Shown: in pieces, positions 53,838-64,000 of the stretch
Position numbering within the stretch: position 1 is the first letter of the stretch
How the letters are laid out: every line of letters begins with the position of its first letter
Assembly: GCA_016292095.1 (NCBI GenBank)
Contig: JAEFAB010000043.1
Coordinates: 1-64,000, forward strand
Source: Eubacterium sp.
Lineage (GTDB): Bacteria > Bacillota > Clostridia > Lachnospirales > Lachnospiraceae
DNA length: 64,000 nt
Direction: 5' to 3'
Program-made: the position numbers and the translations under genes
Notes under the pieces: generated by a model
Database searches by the model: none
Seen by the model: only the letters and a program-made list of their open reading frames with translations
Told to the model about the DNA's origin: nothing

Positions 53838-54539
53838 ATGAACAAAGGAAAAAAGGTTGTATTAGTCGTTGAAGACGACATGAAGTTGAGAGAAGTTCTC
53901 ACAAAATTTCTTCAGAGAAATGAATTTGAAGTACTGGCAGCTGAAAATGGCGAGACCGGAATTGATCTGTTTTTTGAGTACAGTAAAAAAATCGACATTA
54001 TTCTTCTGGATGGTATGTTGCCGGATATCGATGGAATTCAGGTTCTTAAGGAAATTAGAAAACATTCCCAGTTGCCAATTATCATGTTGACAGCGAGAGA
54101 ATCCGAAGAAGACCAGTTAGAAGGCTTAAACGGCGGTGCGGACAACTATATCACAAAGCCATTTCTGATGAAGGTCCTGTTAGCACATATGGACAAGTTG
54201 ATTGACAGAAACGACCAGAAGGGACCGAATGCCATTGAACGTGGTGCATTGAGACTTGAAAAGAATTACCGTAAAGCATATTTGGATGATGAATATTTTG
54301 AAACCACACCGAAGGAATTTGAGTTGTTGGTTTATTTTGCAGAAAACGAAAATATAGTCGTAAGCCGCGAAAGAATTTTGAATGCGGTATGGGGCTTTGA
54401 ATATGATGGAGATATCCGAACTGTGGATACATTGGTAAAACAGCTTAGAAAGAAAATGACTGATGACCATCCATACATCCAATCTGTTTACGGTGTAGGA
54501 TATCGTTTTGAGGTAAAGGAAAAGGATGCACAGAATTAA
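53838..54539 (+). CDS. OmpR-family two-component response regulator
   Basis: 233 residues. Seen: receiver domain with acidic pocket VEDD, phospho-acceptor Asp58 in LLDGMLPD, Lys in YITKPF, and a winged-helix DNA-binding C-terminus with TPKEFELLVYFAEN and RTVDTLVKQLRKK. The stop overlaps the histidine kinase gene by 14 bases, so the two are co-translated. The regulon is not evident; neighbours are a serine acetyltransferase and a GH3 gene. Confidence 0.95.
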   Translation: MNKGKKVVLVVEDDMKLREVLTKFLQRNEFEVLAAENGETGIDLFFEYSKKIDIILLDGMLPDIDGIQVLKEIRKHSQLPIIMLTARESEEDQLEGLNGGADNYITKPFLMKVLLAHMDKLIDRNDQKGPNAIERGALRLEKNYRKAYLDDEYFETTPKEFELLVYFAENENIVVSRERILNAVWGFEYDGDIRTVDTLVKQLRKKMTDDHPYIQSVYGVGYRFEVKEKDAQN

Positions 54540-55956
54540 GAGTAAGTATCTTATCCGAATGACGATTTTTTTGATTATTCTGATTGGCGGAATGATCTGG
54601 GGATATAAATTCTTTGCGAAAGATTATTATCTCCTTGAAATCAAAGGAAAGATGAAAGCTACTTATAAGGAAATATCGCAATATCAGCTGGATAAACTGA
54701 GTAGACAGGAAGAGCAGGAATTGGAAAACCTGGTTTCTGACGGTTATGTATTAGATGTGTTTTGCGAAGATCGCATTTTATATACCAGTGACCGAAAGAG
54801 AAATCTGAATGTCAGACCGGATAGTCTTGGAATTATGGATATTGAAGATTATAGTGAGAATCCAATGCCGATTATCAGTGATAATCAGGTTGAAGTAAAA
54901 GGCAAAGTTAAAAAAGGGGACCGGTATTATTACGTTTTGATAGTAATGAATATCAAGTCTCTGGACAGTAGTGTAGATATTATCAGTCGATTTCTGATTT
55001 TGGAAATGTTGATTGGACTGGCACTGTCGCTGCCGTATTCTCTTCTCCAGGCAAACAGGACCTTAAGACCGGTAGAACAGTTGGAGGAAATTACTCAGAA
55101 ACTGAAAAAAGGACAGATTGATTTTGATAAAAATACTTACAAGTTTTCGAATGATGAGGTTGGCATTTTGGCATCGCGCATTTTTGAAATGTATATGAAT
55201 TTTTCCGACCGGTTGTTGGAAACACAGAATTACAACTATTTGCTGCGAACACAGAATAATGACCTGGTAGAAATGGATGAAAGAAAGAAAGATTTTATCC
55301 GAATGGCTACCCATGAATTGAAAACACCATTGGCGATTGTATCCAGTCAGTTGGAAATGATGAGTCTGGATCATCCGGAGGCAATGGAAGAATATTACGA
55401 TTCAGTAATGGAAGAAATTAATAAAATGTCTGATATGATCAGAGATTTACTGAATCTGTCTATGAATAACGGGGAAAAACAGAAGATTCACTTAAAACGT
55501 GGAAATCTCTCAAACTTACTTCTCTTACGTGAAAAGAGATATAAATCATGGATGAATAAGAAGAATCTGCGAATTAGCTTTGAGATTGAGTCTGATATTT
55601 ATATTATGATGAATCAGGAACAGGTTATGCAGGCATTTAACAACCTGCTGATGAATGCGTTTGAACATGCAGAATCAGAGAGTGGTGTAAAAGTATCTTT
55701 GCGAATGCGGGGAGAAAATGCAGTTTTATCTGTTTATAATCAAGGGGAAAAGATTCCGGAAGAAAGCTTTGATGAGATATGGAAAAGTTACTTCAGTAAA
55801 AAGAGCATGGATGATAATGCCAATATTGGAGTCGGTCTCTATATTGTAAGAGAGATTGTGAAAGAGCATAACGGAAAATGTTATGCGGAAAATAGGGAAA
55901 ACGGCGTAGTGTTTACGATGGAATTTAAAGGAGAGCATGTCATCTCCAATAAATAA
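54526..55956 (+). CDS. Membrane sensor histidine kinase
   Basis: 476 residues. Seen: two membrane helices (about 5-27 and 150-172) around a roughly 120-residue extracellular sensor region; a HAMP-like linker; HisKA with phospho-acceptor His263 in MATHELKTPLA; and a HATPase domain with NNLLMNAFEHA (N box) and IGVGLYIVREI (G2). Paired with the overlapping response regulator. The signal is unknown. Confidence 0.94.
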   Translation: MHRIKSKYLIRMTIFLIILIGGMIWGYKFFAKDYYLLEIKGKMKATYKEISQYQLDKLSRQEEQELENLVSDGYVLDVFCEDRILYTSDRKRNLNVRPDSLGIMDIEDYSENPMPIISDNQVEVKGKVKKGDRYYYVLIVMNIKSLDSSVDIISRFLILEMLIGLALSLPYSLLQANRTLRPVEQLEEITQKLKKGQIDFDKNTYKFSNDEVGILASRIFEMYMNFSDRLLETQNYNYLLRTQNNDLVEMDERKKDFIRMATHELKTPLAIVSSQLEMMSLDHPEAMEEYYDSVMEEINKMSDMIRDLLNLSMNNGEKQKIHLKRGNLSNLLLLREKRYKSWMNKKNLRISFEIESDIYIMMNQEQVMQAFNNLLMNAFEHAESESGVKVSLRMRGENAVLSVYNQGEKIPEESFDEIWKSYFSKKSMDDNANIGVGLYIVREIVKEHNGKCYAENRENGVVFTMEFKGEHVISNK

Positions 55957-55989
55957 TTGTAAAAGAATCATATATCGAACATTTAAAAG

Positions 55990-56043
55990 AACATCCCTGT
56001 CAGACATACGGTTGTGTACCGTTTTCTCATAGGGATGTTTTTT
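55990..56043 (+). terminator. Terminator of the two-component operon
   Basis: AACATCCCT pairs perfectly with AGGGATGTT. The 32-base loop contains a second small stem, ACGGT-TGTGT-ACCGT, so the structure branches. Six T follow. The inner sequence ATACGGTTGTGTACCGT resembles the arms and core of array B, perhaps by chance. Confidence 0.8.
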
Positions 56044-56075
56044 ACAGGAAAAAACGGGAGAAAAGGGAAAGAATT

Positions 56076-58028
56076 ATGCGAAAAGGAATCAGTACAAAAG
56101 GATTGGGTAAAAAGCTTGTTGCCTTTGGAATGGTGTTTACCTTATCTGCATCCATGCTTGCAGGATGTCAGTCCGGAGACAAAAAAGCGAAAGAGGAGAA
56201 ACCGCTTTATCTGGATGCCAAAGCCTCCACGGAAGACAGAGTAAAGGATTTAATGTCCAGAATGGAATTAAAAGACAAGATTGCCCAGATGATTATGGCG
56301 GAACGAAATGTGGCAGACGGCGGCGCGGACTTTAAAGATGTAACCCAGTATGGCTTGGGAGCAATCTTGAGTGGTGGCGGTTCTGCACCAACCAGTGGAA
56401 ACAATCCGGAAGACTGGTCTCAGGAAATTAACGGATACAAGAAGGCAGCGTCAGAAAGTAAATTCAAAATTCCGATTTTATATGGTGTGGATGCTGTTCA
56501 TGGAAACAATAATGTATACGGAACCACGATTTTTCCACATCAGATTGGCTTAGGGGCTACAGGTGATGCGGCTTTGGTGGAAGAAATCGGTATGACAACT
56601 GCATCCGAGACAAGAGCCATTGGTTCAAATTATGCCTTTTCACCGGTATTGGGAGTGGCATATGATGAACATTGGGGAAGATTTTATGAGTGTTTCGGTG
56701 AAAATCCGGATTTGGTTACAGAATTAGGAACTGCTTATGTCAATGGACTTCAGGGAAGAAAAGATTCCGATGATTTTATCTCGGACTACAGAGTTCTTTG
56801 CTCCATCAAACACTTTGTGGGAGAAGGACAGGTAGAACAGGGCGTAAATCAGGGCGATGTTCAGATGGAACCTGAAAAATTCGACCAGCTGCTTCGAAAT
56901 GAAATTATCAAACCTTATGTGTCTGCAATTGAAGCAGGGGCGCAGACCTTGATGGTATCATACAATTCCATTAACGGAGTGAACTGTCATGAAAATAAAG
57001 AATTGATTACAGATTATCTGAAAGGCGAACTGGGATTCCGGGGAATTGTCATTTCAGATTACGACGGTGTAGAACATTGTAAGGGAGAAGAATATAAGGA
57101 TCAGTTACAGGCTTGTGTTAACGCCGGCGTAGATATGCTGATGGAACCGTTGGACTGGCAGATTTGTTACTATTCCTTAAAGACATTGGTTGAAGAGGGA
57201 CGCGTTCCGGAAGAACGAATCGATGATGCGGTGTCCAGAATTTTAACGGTGAAGTTTAATACAGGACTGTTTGAAGAAGAAATTAACGGAAAGGCTGAGA
57301 AAGAACAGCTGGAAGCAGTGGGATGTGATGAACATAGAGCTTTGGCAAGAAAAGCAGTTAGCGAATCTCTAACCTTACTGAAAAATGATAAAATGAAAAA
57401 CAAAAAGACTGCAATTCAGACCCTGGCAGAAGGAAAGAAAATTGCCGTGATGGGAGAAGCAGCCGATGATATTGGAACACAGTGCGGTGGATGGACCATC
57501 AGCTGGAATGGAGACAAAGGTGAAACAACAATTGGAACTACGATCTTGGCAGGATTTAAAGAAGTAGCTTCCGACAAAGAATTTGAGTATGTTGATTCTG
57601 CGGAGGACATTTCCAAAGATGTGGATGCGGTCATTATTGTTGCAGGAGAAAATCCATATTCGGAATCTGCCGGAGATACCGGAGCAAACGGACTTTACCT
57701 GAATTATTACGGAAAGACTATGGTAGCGGAAACAAAGGAAAAATTCGGAGACAGCATTCCGATTGTTTTAATGCTTGTAACAGGACGGCCGCTGACTGTA
57801 CAGGAAGAAATGGATAGCATAGATGCATTGGTTTGTGCATGGCTTCCGGGAACCCAGTGCGAAGGTATCGCAGATGTGTTATTCGGGGATGTGGAATTTA
57901 CCGGAACAACACCGGTAACATGGCCGGTAACAGCCTATGATATTGCTGAAAAATTCACTGATGACAGTCTGGTAATGTTCAAATATGGAATGGGACTGAA
58001 AAAAGACGGAAGTTCTATTCAAAAATAA
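56076..58028 (+). CDS. GH3 family beta-glucosidase-type lipoprotein
   Basis: 650 residues. Seen: a lipoprotein signal with lipobox MLAGC (Cys around residue 32), a GH3 N-terminal barrel with KHFVGEGQVEQG and catalytic nucleophile Asp328 in GIVISDYDG, and a GH3 C-terminal domain with MGEAADDIGTQCGGWTISW. There is no FN3-like third domain. Family activity: release of terminal beta-glucose or related residues from oligosaccharides; the exact sugar is not predictable. Anchored outside the cell, unlike cytoplasmic GH3 enzymes. Confidence 0.9.
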   Translation: MRKGISTKGLGKKLVAFGMVFTLSASMLAGCQSGDKKAKEEKPLYLDAKASTEDRVKDLMSRMELKDKIAQMIMAERNVADGGADFKDVTQYGLGAILSGGGSAPTSGNNPEDWSQEINGYKKAASESKFKIPILYGVDAVHGNNNVYGTTIFPHQIGLGATGDAALVEEIGMTTASETRAIGSNYAFSPVLGVAYDEHWGRFYECFGENPDLVTELGTAYVNGLQGRKDSDDFISDYRVLCSIKHFVGEGQVEQGVNQGDVQMEPEKFDQLLRNEIIKPYVSAIEAGAQTLMVSYNSINGVNCHENKELITDYLKGELGFRGIVISDYDGVEHCKGEEYKDQLQACVNAGVDMLMEPLDWQICYYSLKTLVEEGRVPEERIDDAVSRILTVKFNTGLFEEEINGKAEKEQLEAVGCDEHRALARKAVSESLTLLKNDKMKNKKTAIQTLAEGKKIAVMGEAADDIGTQCGGWTISWNGDKGETTIGTTILAGFKEVASDKEFEYVDSAEDISKDVDAVIIVAGENPYSESAGDTGANGLYLNYYGKTMVAETKEKFGDSIPIVLMLVTGRPLTVQEEMDSIDALVCAWLPGTQCEGIADVLFGDVEFTGTTPVTWPVTAYDIAEKFTDDSLVMFKYGMGLKKDGSSIQK

Positions 58029-58189
58029 GAAAATTAACTCGAAACCACAAGAACCTGTAGAAATATCATGAAACAACAGAAGATATGGAACTATTTGGAA
58101 ACAATAATTAAACGTTTTATGAATTCTATAGATTTATTTATACAAAAGTAATATATTTAAGTGGATGTGTAAAGGAGGAAAAAACTCTT

Positions 58190-58501
58190 ATGATAAAAGA
58201 AACAGTAGATGCTATTAAGGTAGCGGAAAATTCTGCTGATAAGAAAGTTGAAAGCGCCAAAGAGCAGGCTCTTTCCATGAAAGAGGACGTGAAAAAACAG
58301 GCGTTGGAACTTCGGGAATCAGAAATGAAAAAAGCAGAAGAGAAAAGTCTTTTAGAGATGGATAAAACCAGAGAGCAGTGTGCGGCGGAAACCGTGCAGG
58401 TTCAGGAACGCATCGACAAAGAAATTTCAATGATTCACCATATGGCATCAGAAAAAATGGAAGAAGCTGTAGAGGCAGTTGTCCGCGAAATTATTGGATA
58501 A
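58190..58501 (+). CDS. V-type ATP synthase subunit H (NtpF/AtpH-like)
   Basis: 103 residues, nearly all one coiled coil rich in Glu, Lys and Ala. In V/A-type ATPases this small subunit pairs with subunit E to form the peripheral stalk. First gene of the V-ATPase operon, with AAGGAGG upstream and 12 bases before subunit I. Identified mainly by position and coiled-coil composition. Confidence 0.8.
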   Translation: MIKETVDAIKVAENSADKKVESAKEQALSMKEDVKKQALELRESEMKKAEEKSLLEMDKTREQCAAETVQVQERIDKEISMIHHMASEKMEEAVEAVVREIIG

Positions 58502-58513
58502 CAGGAGGAATAC

Positions 58514-60538
58514 ATGGCAGTTTTAGAGATGCGCAAAGTAATGATATGCGCAATGAAAGAAAACAGAAAAGGTATTCTGGAACTGATACAGAAAAAAGGT
58601 GTTTTGGAAATCAGGGAAGACCTGCTGCAGACAGATGAAGAAACAGAGGCGTTTTTGTCAAAGATGAATACGGCAACGCAGGTTTCAATCTTCGATAAGA
58701 ATGCAGCACTGGCGGAAAATGCTCTGGAAATATTACAGGAGCTTTACCCGGAAGAAACCTCTCTACTTTCTTCACTGGAAGGAAAGAAGTTGTTGAACAC
58801 AGAAGAATATGGTCAGATTGTTGCAGATCAGCAGAATCTGATGAATCATGTAAACAATGTCCTTTCTTTGAAAAAGCAGATTGATGAGAAAAAAGCAGAC
58901 ATCTTAAAGTTTCAGGATGAAATCAAGACTTTAAGTCCGTGGATAGAAATGGATGTGGCGATGAATTACGTCGGTACCCGCAGTACATTCCATCAGGTCG
59001 GATGCATTTCAGGTTCCTATGACAATGAAAGTCTTTTGAAAAAATTAGAAGAACTGGAAGCACCGGAACAAATGAGTATTCAGGTGGTTCATCAGGATAA
59101 GTATCAGACTTACGTATCCTGCTTTTATGTAAAAGAACAACAGGATGCAGTGGAACAGTTTTTGCGAAAATTGAATTTTACAAAACCGCCGGTAGTGGCG
59201 CATCATGTTCCGCAAAAATCCATCGATAACCGCTTGGATCGAATTGCAAACACCCAGAAGGCAATTGATGAACTGATGACCAAGATGGAAGAAGAGTCTG
59301 AATTGCGATACGACTTCAAGAAATTGGGAGACTATTATCGAACCAGAGGTTTGAAATACCGGGTGCTGGGCGATTTGAACCAGTCCAAGCACACCTTCAT
59401 TATTACCGGATATATGCCGGCGAGGGATGTGGAACCGCTGAAAAAAGAACTGGAAGAAAAGTACAGCCTGTTCTTTGAAAGTGAAGAGATACCGGAAAAA
59501 GAAGAAGCACCGGTTCTGATTGAAAATAATGGATTTACCAATGCAGTGGAAGGGGTTGTCAAATCCTTTGCCCTGCCGACCAAAAAGGAAATTGACCCGA
59601 CGGCAATTACAGCATTCTTTTACTACTTCCTGTTTGGAATTATGTTATCGGATGCAGCCTACGGATTTTTGATGTTCCTGGGATGCTTCATATTATTAAA
59701 GAAGTTTCCGCGAATGGAAGAAGGAATGGCGAAGACTTTCAAGATGTTTATGTATTGCGGAATATCCACATTGATTTGGGGCGTTCTGTTTGGCGGATAT
59801 TTTGGAAATGCCGTTTCCGTTATCAGCGGAACCTTCTTTGGAAAAGAAGTTACCATACCACCGTTGTGGTTTGAACCGGTTACGCAGCCAATGAAAATGT
59901 TGGTATATTGTATGATTTTCGGAATTATACATCTCTTTACCGGTTTGGGAATTAAAGGATATTTGTTATTGAAAGAAAAAGATTTTGCAGGATTTGTTTT
60001 TGATGTACTTATGTGGTACTTCTTCCTGATCGGATTGATTTTAATGCTGATTCCTACCAGTATTTTTGCTTCCTTTATCGGAGGCATGGTTACATTCCCG
60101 GCATGGGCGAATATGCTGGCCAAGGTACTGACTGTTGTGGGAATGCTTGGAATTTTACTGATGGCAGGAAGACGTGCAAAGAATCCGGCGAAACGAATGC
60201 TTTTAGGAGCATACAGCCTGTATGATACGACCAGCTGGTTAAGTGATTTGTTATCTTATTCCAGATTGTTGGCATTGGGGTTGGCAACCGGAGTTATTGC
60301 ACAGGTTATTAACACCATGGCAGCCATGGGAGGACGAACAATTCCGGGAGTAATTCTCTTCATTGCAGTATTCCTGTTTGGACATATCTTTAACATGGCA
60401 ATCAACCTGTTGGGAGCATATGTTCATACAAACAGATTGCAGTTTGTAGAATTCTTTGGAAAGTTCTATGAAGGAGGCGGAACGGAATTCCGACCTTTCA
60501 GAACAAATACAAAATATACGGATTTCAATGATGTGTAG
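58514..60538 (+). CDS. ntpI: V-type ATP synthase subunit I
   Basis: 674 residues. Seen: a long cytoplasmic N-terminal coiled-coil half (about 1-360), then eight predicted membrane helices beginning near DPTAITAFFYYFLFGIMLSDAAYG, with the conserved Arg in SYSRLLALGLATGVIAQ that meets the rotor ring. This is the stator a-like subunit. AGGAGG site. Followed by subunit K 75 bases later. Confidence 0.95.
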   Translation: MAVLEMRKVMICAMKENRKGILELIQKKGVLEIREDLLQTDEETEAFLSKMNTATQVSIFDKNAALAENALEILQELYPEETSLLSSLEGKKLLNTEEYGQIVADQQNLMNHVNNVLSLKKQIDEKKADILKFQDEIKTLSPWIEMDVAMNYVGTRSTFHQVGCISGSYDNESLLKKLEELEAPEQMSIQVVHQDKYQTYVSCFYVKEQQDAVEQFLRKLNFTKPPVVAHHVPQKSIDNRLDRIANTQKAIDELMTKMEEESELRYDFKKLGDYYRTRGLKYRVLGDLNQSKHTFIITGYMPARDVEPLKKELEEKYSLFFESEEIPEKEEAPVLIENNGFTNAVEGVVKSFALPTKKEIDPTAITAFFYYFLFGIMLSDAAYGFLMFLGCFILLKKFPRMEEGMAKTFKMFMYCGISTLIWGVLFGGYFGNAVSVISGTFFGKEVTIPPLWFEPVTQPMKMLVYCMIFGIIHLFTGLGIKGYLLLKEKDFAGFVFDVLMWYFFLIGLILMLIPTSIFASFIGGMVTFPAWANMLAKVLTVVGMLGILLMAGRRAKNPAKRMLLGAYSLYDTTSWLSDLLSYSRLLALGLATGVIAQVINTMAAMGGRTIPGVILFIAVFLFGHIFNMAINLLGAYVHTNRLQFVEFFGKFYEGGGTEFRPFRTNTKYTDFNDV

Positions 60539-60595
60539 GCAAGAATAAGAAGCCGGAACATTATTACAAAAAATAAAAAAGGATATTGCCGATAA

Positions 60596-61108
<513 letters not shown>

Positions 61109-61130
61109 AAAAGAAAGATAGGATAGATTT

Positions 61131-61724
61131 ATGAGCGGATTAGAAAATATCATCAAAGAAATTGATAATAAAGCAGAAATAGAAGCCGGTCAGATCATTG
61201 CAGACGCAAAAGAATATTGTGACAAATATATGGAACAGGAAAGAGAAAAGATTGCGGAAGAAGTTGCTGAATTTGAAAAGAAGGCACAGCAGGAAAGAGA
61301 ACTCTATGCCAGCAAATCAAATTCCGGCGCTGAGTTTTCGGAAAGAAATGCGGTTTTAGGTGCAAAGCAGTTAAACATTAATATGGCTTTGGACAAGGCA
61401 TATGAAAAAATGACTTCTCTTTCAGATCAGGAGTATTTTGAAATGCTTCTTAAAATCTTAAAAGCCAATGTGGTTGGAAAACCGGGAGAAATTCTTCTTG
61501 GCAAAAAAGATTTAGACAGAATTCCGGCTGGTTTTGAAGCCGAAGCCAATAAGATTGCCGCCGAAAATGGTGGAAGTCTTACCTTAGGAAAAGAAGCAGT
61601 TGATATTTCCGACGGATTTATTTTGCGTTACGGAATGATTGAGGAAAACTGTACGTTGAAATCCTTGATTGATACAAAACTGGAACAGTTGAAGGATGTG
61701 GCATCCGGTAAATTGTTTGGCTAG
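61131..61724 (+). CDS. ntpE: V-type ATP synthase subunit E
   Basis: 197 residues. An N-terminal coiled coil (about 1-85, rich in Glu, Lys, Ala) and a globular C-terminal part with DGFILRYGMIEENCT, typical of subunit E of the peripheral stalk. 22 bases after ntpK and 11 before ntpC. Confidence 0.9.
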   Translation: MSGLENIIKEIDNKAEIEAGQIIADAKEYCDKYMEQEREKIAEEVAEFEKKAQQERELYASKSNSGAEFSERNAVLGAKQLNINMALDKAYEKMTSLSDQEYFEMLLKILKANVVGKPGEILLGKKDLDRIPAGFEAEANKIAAENGGSLTLGKEAVDISDGFILRYGMIEENCTLKSLIDTKLEQLKDVASGKLFG

Positions 61725-61735
61725 GAGGTGACACC

Positions 61736-62704
61736 ATGGAGAAGGAATATACATATGGAGTTGCCAGAGTCAGAACATTGGAAACAGGACTGTTGACGGA
61801 TGAAGCCATGACACAACTTCTTTCCAGCAAAAGTTTTGATGAAGGAATGACTTTTTTACAGGATCGAGGCTGGGGCAGTCGAACGACTGAAAATGAGTTG
61901 GAAGAAATGATGGAAGAAGAGAAGCAGAAAACAATGAAAGTCTTACAGGACATTGTGGATGACGACTCTGAATATTCCATTTTAACAATTCAGGATGAGT
62001 ATCATAATTTAAAGGCTGCAATTAAACAGGCTTGTACAGGCGTGAATGTGGCACATGTGTTCATTGAGGGAACAAAACTGGTGCCGGATGAATTAATGGA
62101 AAAAATCCGGGAAGGCAAGTATGAAAGTCTGCCGGCGGAAATGCAGAAGGTTGCAAAGGAAGCAACAGAAACCCTGCTTCGTACCGGAGACGGACAGTTA
62201 TGTGATTTAATTGTTGACCGTGCAACATTGCAGGCAATTAAAAAGATTGGAAATCAGGCAGAAAACGAATTGATTAAAAAATACGCAGATACCCAACTGA
62301 CATTGGCAAACATTAAAATTGCCATTCGCGGGGTACAGGCAGGAAAGGACGAACAGTTTCTGGAACATGCCATGGTGCCTTGTGAAGGAGTTAGTATTGA
62401 TGAATTGAAATCAGCTTCCGTGGGAGGTGTGGAGTCAATTTTCAGTTATCTGGAAGGTGTGGGATTTGGTGAAGGTGTTAAGGCTTTCAAAACATCTCCA
62501 TCGGTATTTGAATGCTGGTGCGATAATCAGATTGTGGAACTGATTCGAGGAGAAAAATATAAGTCTTTTGGAATCGGACCGATTATTGCCTATGCAGTTG
62601 CCAGATTTAATGAGATAAAAACAGCGAAGATTATTCTTCTTGGAAAACAAAATGGGTTTGAAGAGGAATTTATTGGAGAAAGGATAAGGCGGATGTATGC
62701 ATAA
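61736..62704 (+). CDS. ntpC: V-type ATP synthase subunit C
   Basis: 322 residues, mostly helical. Begins EYTYGVARVRTLETGLLTDE, a typical start for the V/A-type C (d-like) subunit that links the rotor ring to the central stalk. Strong AGGAGGTGA site. Its last eight bases overlap the start of ntpF. Confidence 0.92.
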   Translation: MEKEYTYGVARVRTLETGLLTDEAMTQLLSSKSFDEGMTFLQDRGWGSRTTENELEEMMEEEKQKTMKVLQDIVDDDSEYSILTIQDEYHNLKAAIKQACTGVNVAHVFIEGTKLVPDELMEKIREGKYESLPAEMQKVAKEATETLLRTGDGQLCDLIVDRATLQAIKKIGNQAENELIKKYADTQLTLANIKIAIRGVQAGKDEQFLEHAMVPCEGVSIDELKSASVGGVESIFSYLEGVGFGEGVKAFKTSPSVFECWCDNQIVELIRGEKYKSFGIGPIIAYAVARFNEIKTAKIILLGKQNGFEEEFIGERIRRMYA

Positions 62705-63017
62705 AGCAGTAGTCATCGGAGACTATGACAGCATTTATGGATTTGGCGCCCTGGGATTGGACATTTTTCTGGTAGAGGAAAAAACAGAGGCCATCCATCA
62801 AATCAGAAGACTGGTAAAAGGGAGTTACGCCATTATCTATATTACAGAGTCTCTGGCAGAACAAATAAAAGAAGAATTAGAGAATTATAAAGAACTGATT
62901 ACACCGGCAATTATTTTGATTCCGGGAGTCTGGGGAAATACCGGAGCCGGAATTCAGGGCGTGAAAGACAGCGTGGAACAGGCAATTGGTTCAGATATTC
63001 TTTTTGGAAACGATTAA
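62697..63017 (+). CDS. ntpG: V-type ATP synthase subunit F
   Basis: 106 residues with a Rossmann-like fold: [20 protein letters not shown] at the start, then [10 protein letters not shown] and PAIILIPG. This subunit sits on the central stalk. The start at 62697 overlaps subunit C by eight bases; an out-of-frame ATG at 62693 is not used. Confidence 0.92.
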   Translation: MHKAVVIGDYDSIYGFGALGLDIFLVEEKTEAIHQIRRLVKGSYAIIYITESLAEQIKEELENYKELITPAIILIPGVWGNTGAGIQGVKDSVEQAIGSDILFGND

Positions 63018-63040
63018 AAAGAAACAGGAAGGAAAGAAAC

Positions 63041-64000
63041 ATGGAAAATAGTAAAGGCACAATCAAAAAAGTTGCAGGACCTTTGGTTATTGCCGAGGGA
63101 ATGCGTGATGCAAACATGTTTGACGTGGTAAGAGTTAGTAACCAGAATCTGATTGGTGAAATTATAGAAATGCATGGTGACAGAGCTTCCATTCAGGTTT
63201 ACGAAGAAACCGCCGGTTTAGGACCGGGAGAACCGGTTATTTCCACCGGTGCACCGATGTCCGTAGAATTAGGACCGGGATTGATTGGAAGTATTTATGA
63301 CGGAATTCAGAGACCGTTGGATGACATTATGAAAGTATCCGGAAATCTTTTGAAGAGAGGAGTTTCCGTTCCTTCATTAAAGAGAGAGCTGAGATGGGAT
63401 TTTGAACCGGTTGCAAAAGTGGGGGACCATGTGGTAGCCGGAGATGTCATTGGTACTGTAAAAGAAACCGCTGTTGTAACACAGAAAATCATGGTTCCTT
63501 ATGGAATTGAAGGTGAAATCGTAAGTATCACTGCAGGAAACTATGATGTTACAGAAACAGTAGCCGTTGTAAAAACAGAAAAGGGAGAAGAAAACCTTAC
63601 ATTAATGCAGAAATGGCCTGTACGTAAGGGAAGACCATATAAGGAAAAGAAGGCACCGAACAAACCATTGATTACAGGACAGCGTGTAGTTGATACCCTG
63701 TTCCCAATTGCAAGGGGTGGTGTGGCTTCTGTACCGGGACCGTTCGGAAGCGGTAAAACCGTTATCCAGCATCAGCTTGCAAAGTGGGCGGAAGCGGATA
63801 TCGTTGTATACATTGGATGTGGTGAACGTGGAAACGAAATGACGGACGTATTAAATGAATTTCCGGAATTGAAGGATCCAAAGACCGGGGAATCATTGAT
63901 GGAAAGAACCGTTCTGATTGCCAATACATCCGATATGCCGGTAGCAGCTCGAGAAGCTTCTATTTATACCGGTATTACCATTGCAGAATACTTCCGTGAT
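63041..64000 (+). CDS. ntpA: V-type ATP synthase catalytic subunit A (3' part beyond window)
   Basis: The ATG at 63041 opens a frame that runs to the last base, 320 codons of a protein expected to be near 590. Seen: the N-terminal barrel ([13 protein letters not shown]), the non-homologous bulge region, and Walker A GPFGSGKT at 233-240 followed by [13 protein letters not shown]. The catalytic subunit of the V1 head. Subunits B and D are expected to follow outside the window. Confidence 0.97.
   Translation, partial: MENSKGTIKKVAGPLVIAEGMRDANMFDVVRVSNQNLIGEIIEMHGDRASIQVYEETAGLGPGEPVISTGAPMSVELGPGLIGSIYDGIQRPLDDIMKVSGNLLKRGVSVPSLKRELRWDFEPVAKVGDHVVAGDVIGTVKETAVVTQKIMVPYGIEGEIVSITAGNYDVTETVAVVKTEKGEENLTLMQKWPVRKGRPYKEKKAPNKPLITGQRVVDTLFPIARGGVASVPGPFGSGKTVIQHQLAKWAEADIVVYIGCGERGNEMTDVLNEFPELKDPKTGESLMERTVLIANTSDMPVAAREASIYTGITIAEYFRD

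Overview
The window reads as a chromosome segment of a low-to-mid GC Firmicute. It most likely belongs to the Lachnospiraceae (class Clostridia). The evidence is strong AGGAGG ribosome-binding sites, intrinsic terminators after most operons, [FeFe]-hydrogenase maturases, a V-type ATP synthase, an orphan LarE, Lachnospiraceae-style surface proteins with Thr/Glu linkers, and ECF sigma/anti-sigma pairs. No insertion sequence, prophage or CRISPR array was seen. The species cannot be fixed from sequence alone.

Layout. 1-6.8 kb: the 3' part of an APH(3')-like phosphotransferase, argC, sfsA convergent with a YgjP-type metallopeptidase, then a four-gene operon (DMT exporter, AGCS symporter, larE, VanX-type dipeptidase). 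6.9-10.5 kb: pyrE, a VanZ-like protein, a small membrane protein and an M29-type aminopeptidase. 10.5-15.7 kb: purE-purM-purN-purD and a membrane protein with a cadherin-like domain and an acidic tail. 15.8-21.9 kb: clpC, two small proteins, radA, an AI-2E family protein and tRNA-Trp. 22-31.5 kb: an accessory-looking stretch with a 53-bp repeat array, an ECF sigma/anti-sigma pair, gene remnants and secreted or surface proteins ending in a GH18 chitinase-like protein. 31.5-36.2 kb: a CBS-containing pyrophosphatase, a methyltransferase, a PurF-like protein lacking its N-terminal cysteine, and a 64-bp repeat array. 36.2-42 kb: hydE-hydG-hydF, a secreted transglutaminase-like protein and a broken ECF sigma gene. 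42.2-47.3 kb: a YjbR-MGMT fusion, a PcrA/UvrD helicase, a second ECF/anti-sigma pair and a two-copy repeat. 47.4-52 kb (minus strand): a P-type ATPase, a MoxR-type AAA ATPase and a vWA protein in one operon. 52-56 kb: thrH, a serine acetyltransferase and a two-component system. 56-64 kb: a GH3 lipoprotein and a V-type ATPase operon (H-I-K-E-C-F-A) that runs off the end.

The most unusual signal is a group of three intergenic tandem arrays at 21992-22486, 35753-36136 and 47190-47296. Each repeat unit carries an inverted repeat at fixed geometry (53-bp period in one array, 64-bp in two). In the first array the two arms change together between units, which suggests selection on pairing or on a palindromic protein site. 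I do not recognise them as a known element class. Other points of interest are the Cys-less PurF homologue, a hairpin lying between the ribosome-binding site and start codon of the MoxR gene, a thrice-used terminator hairpin, and the PCFRV active-site variant in the MGMT-like fusion.
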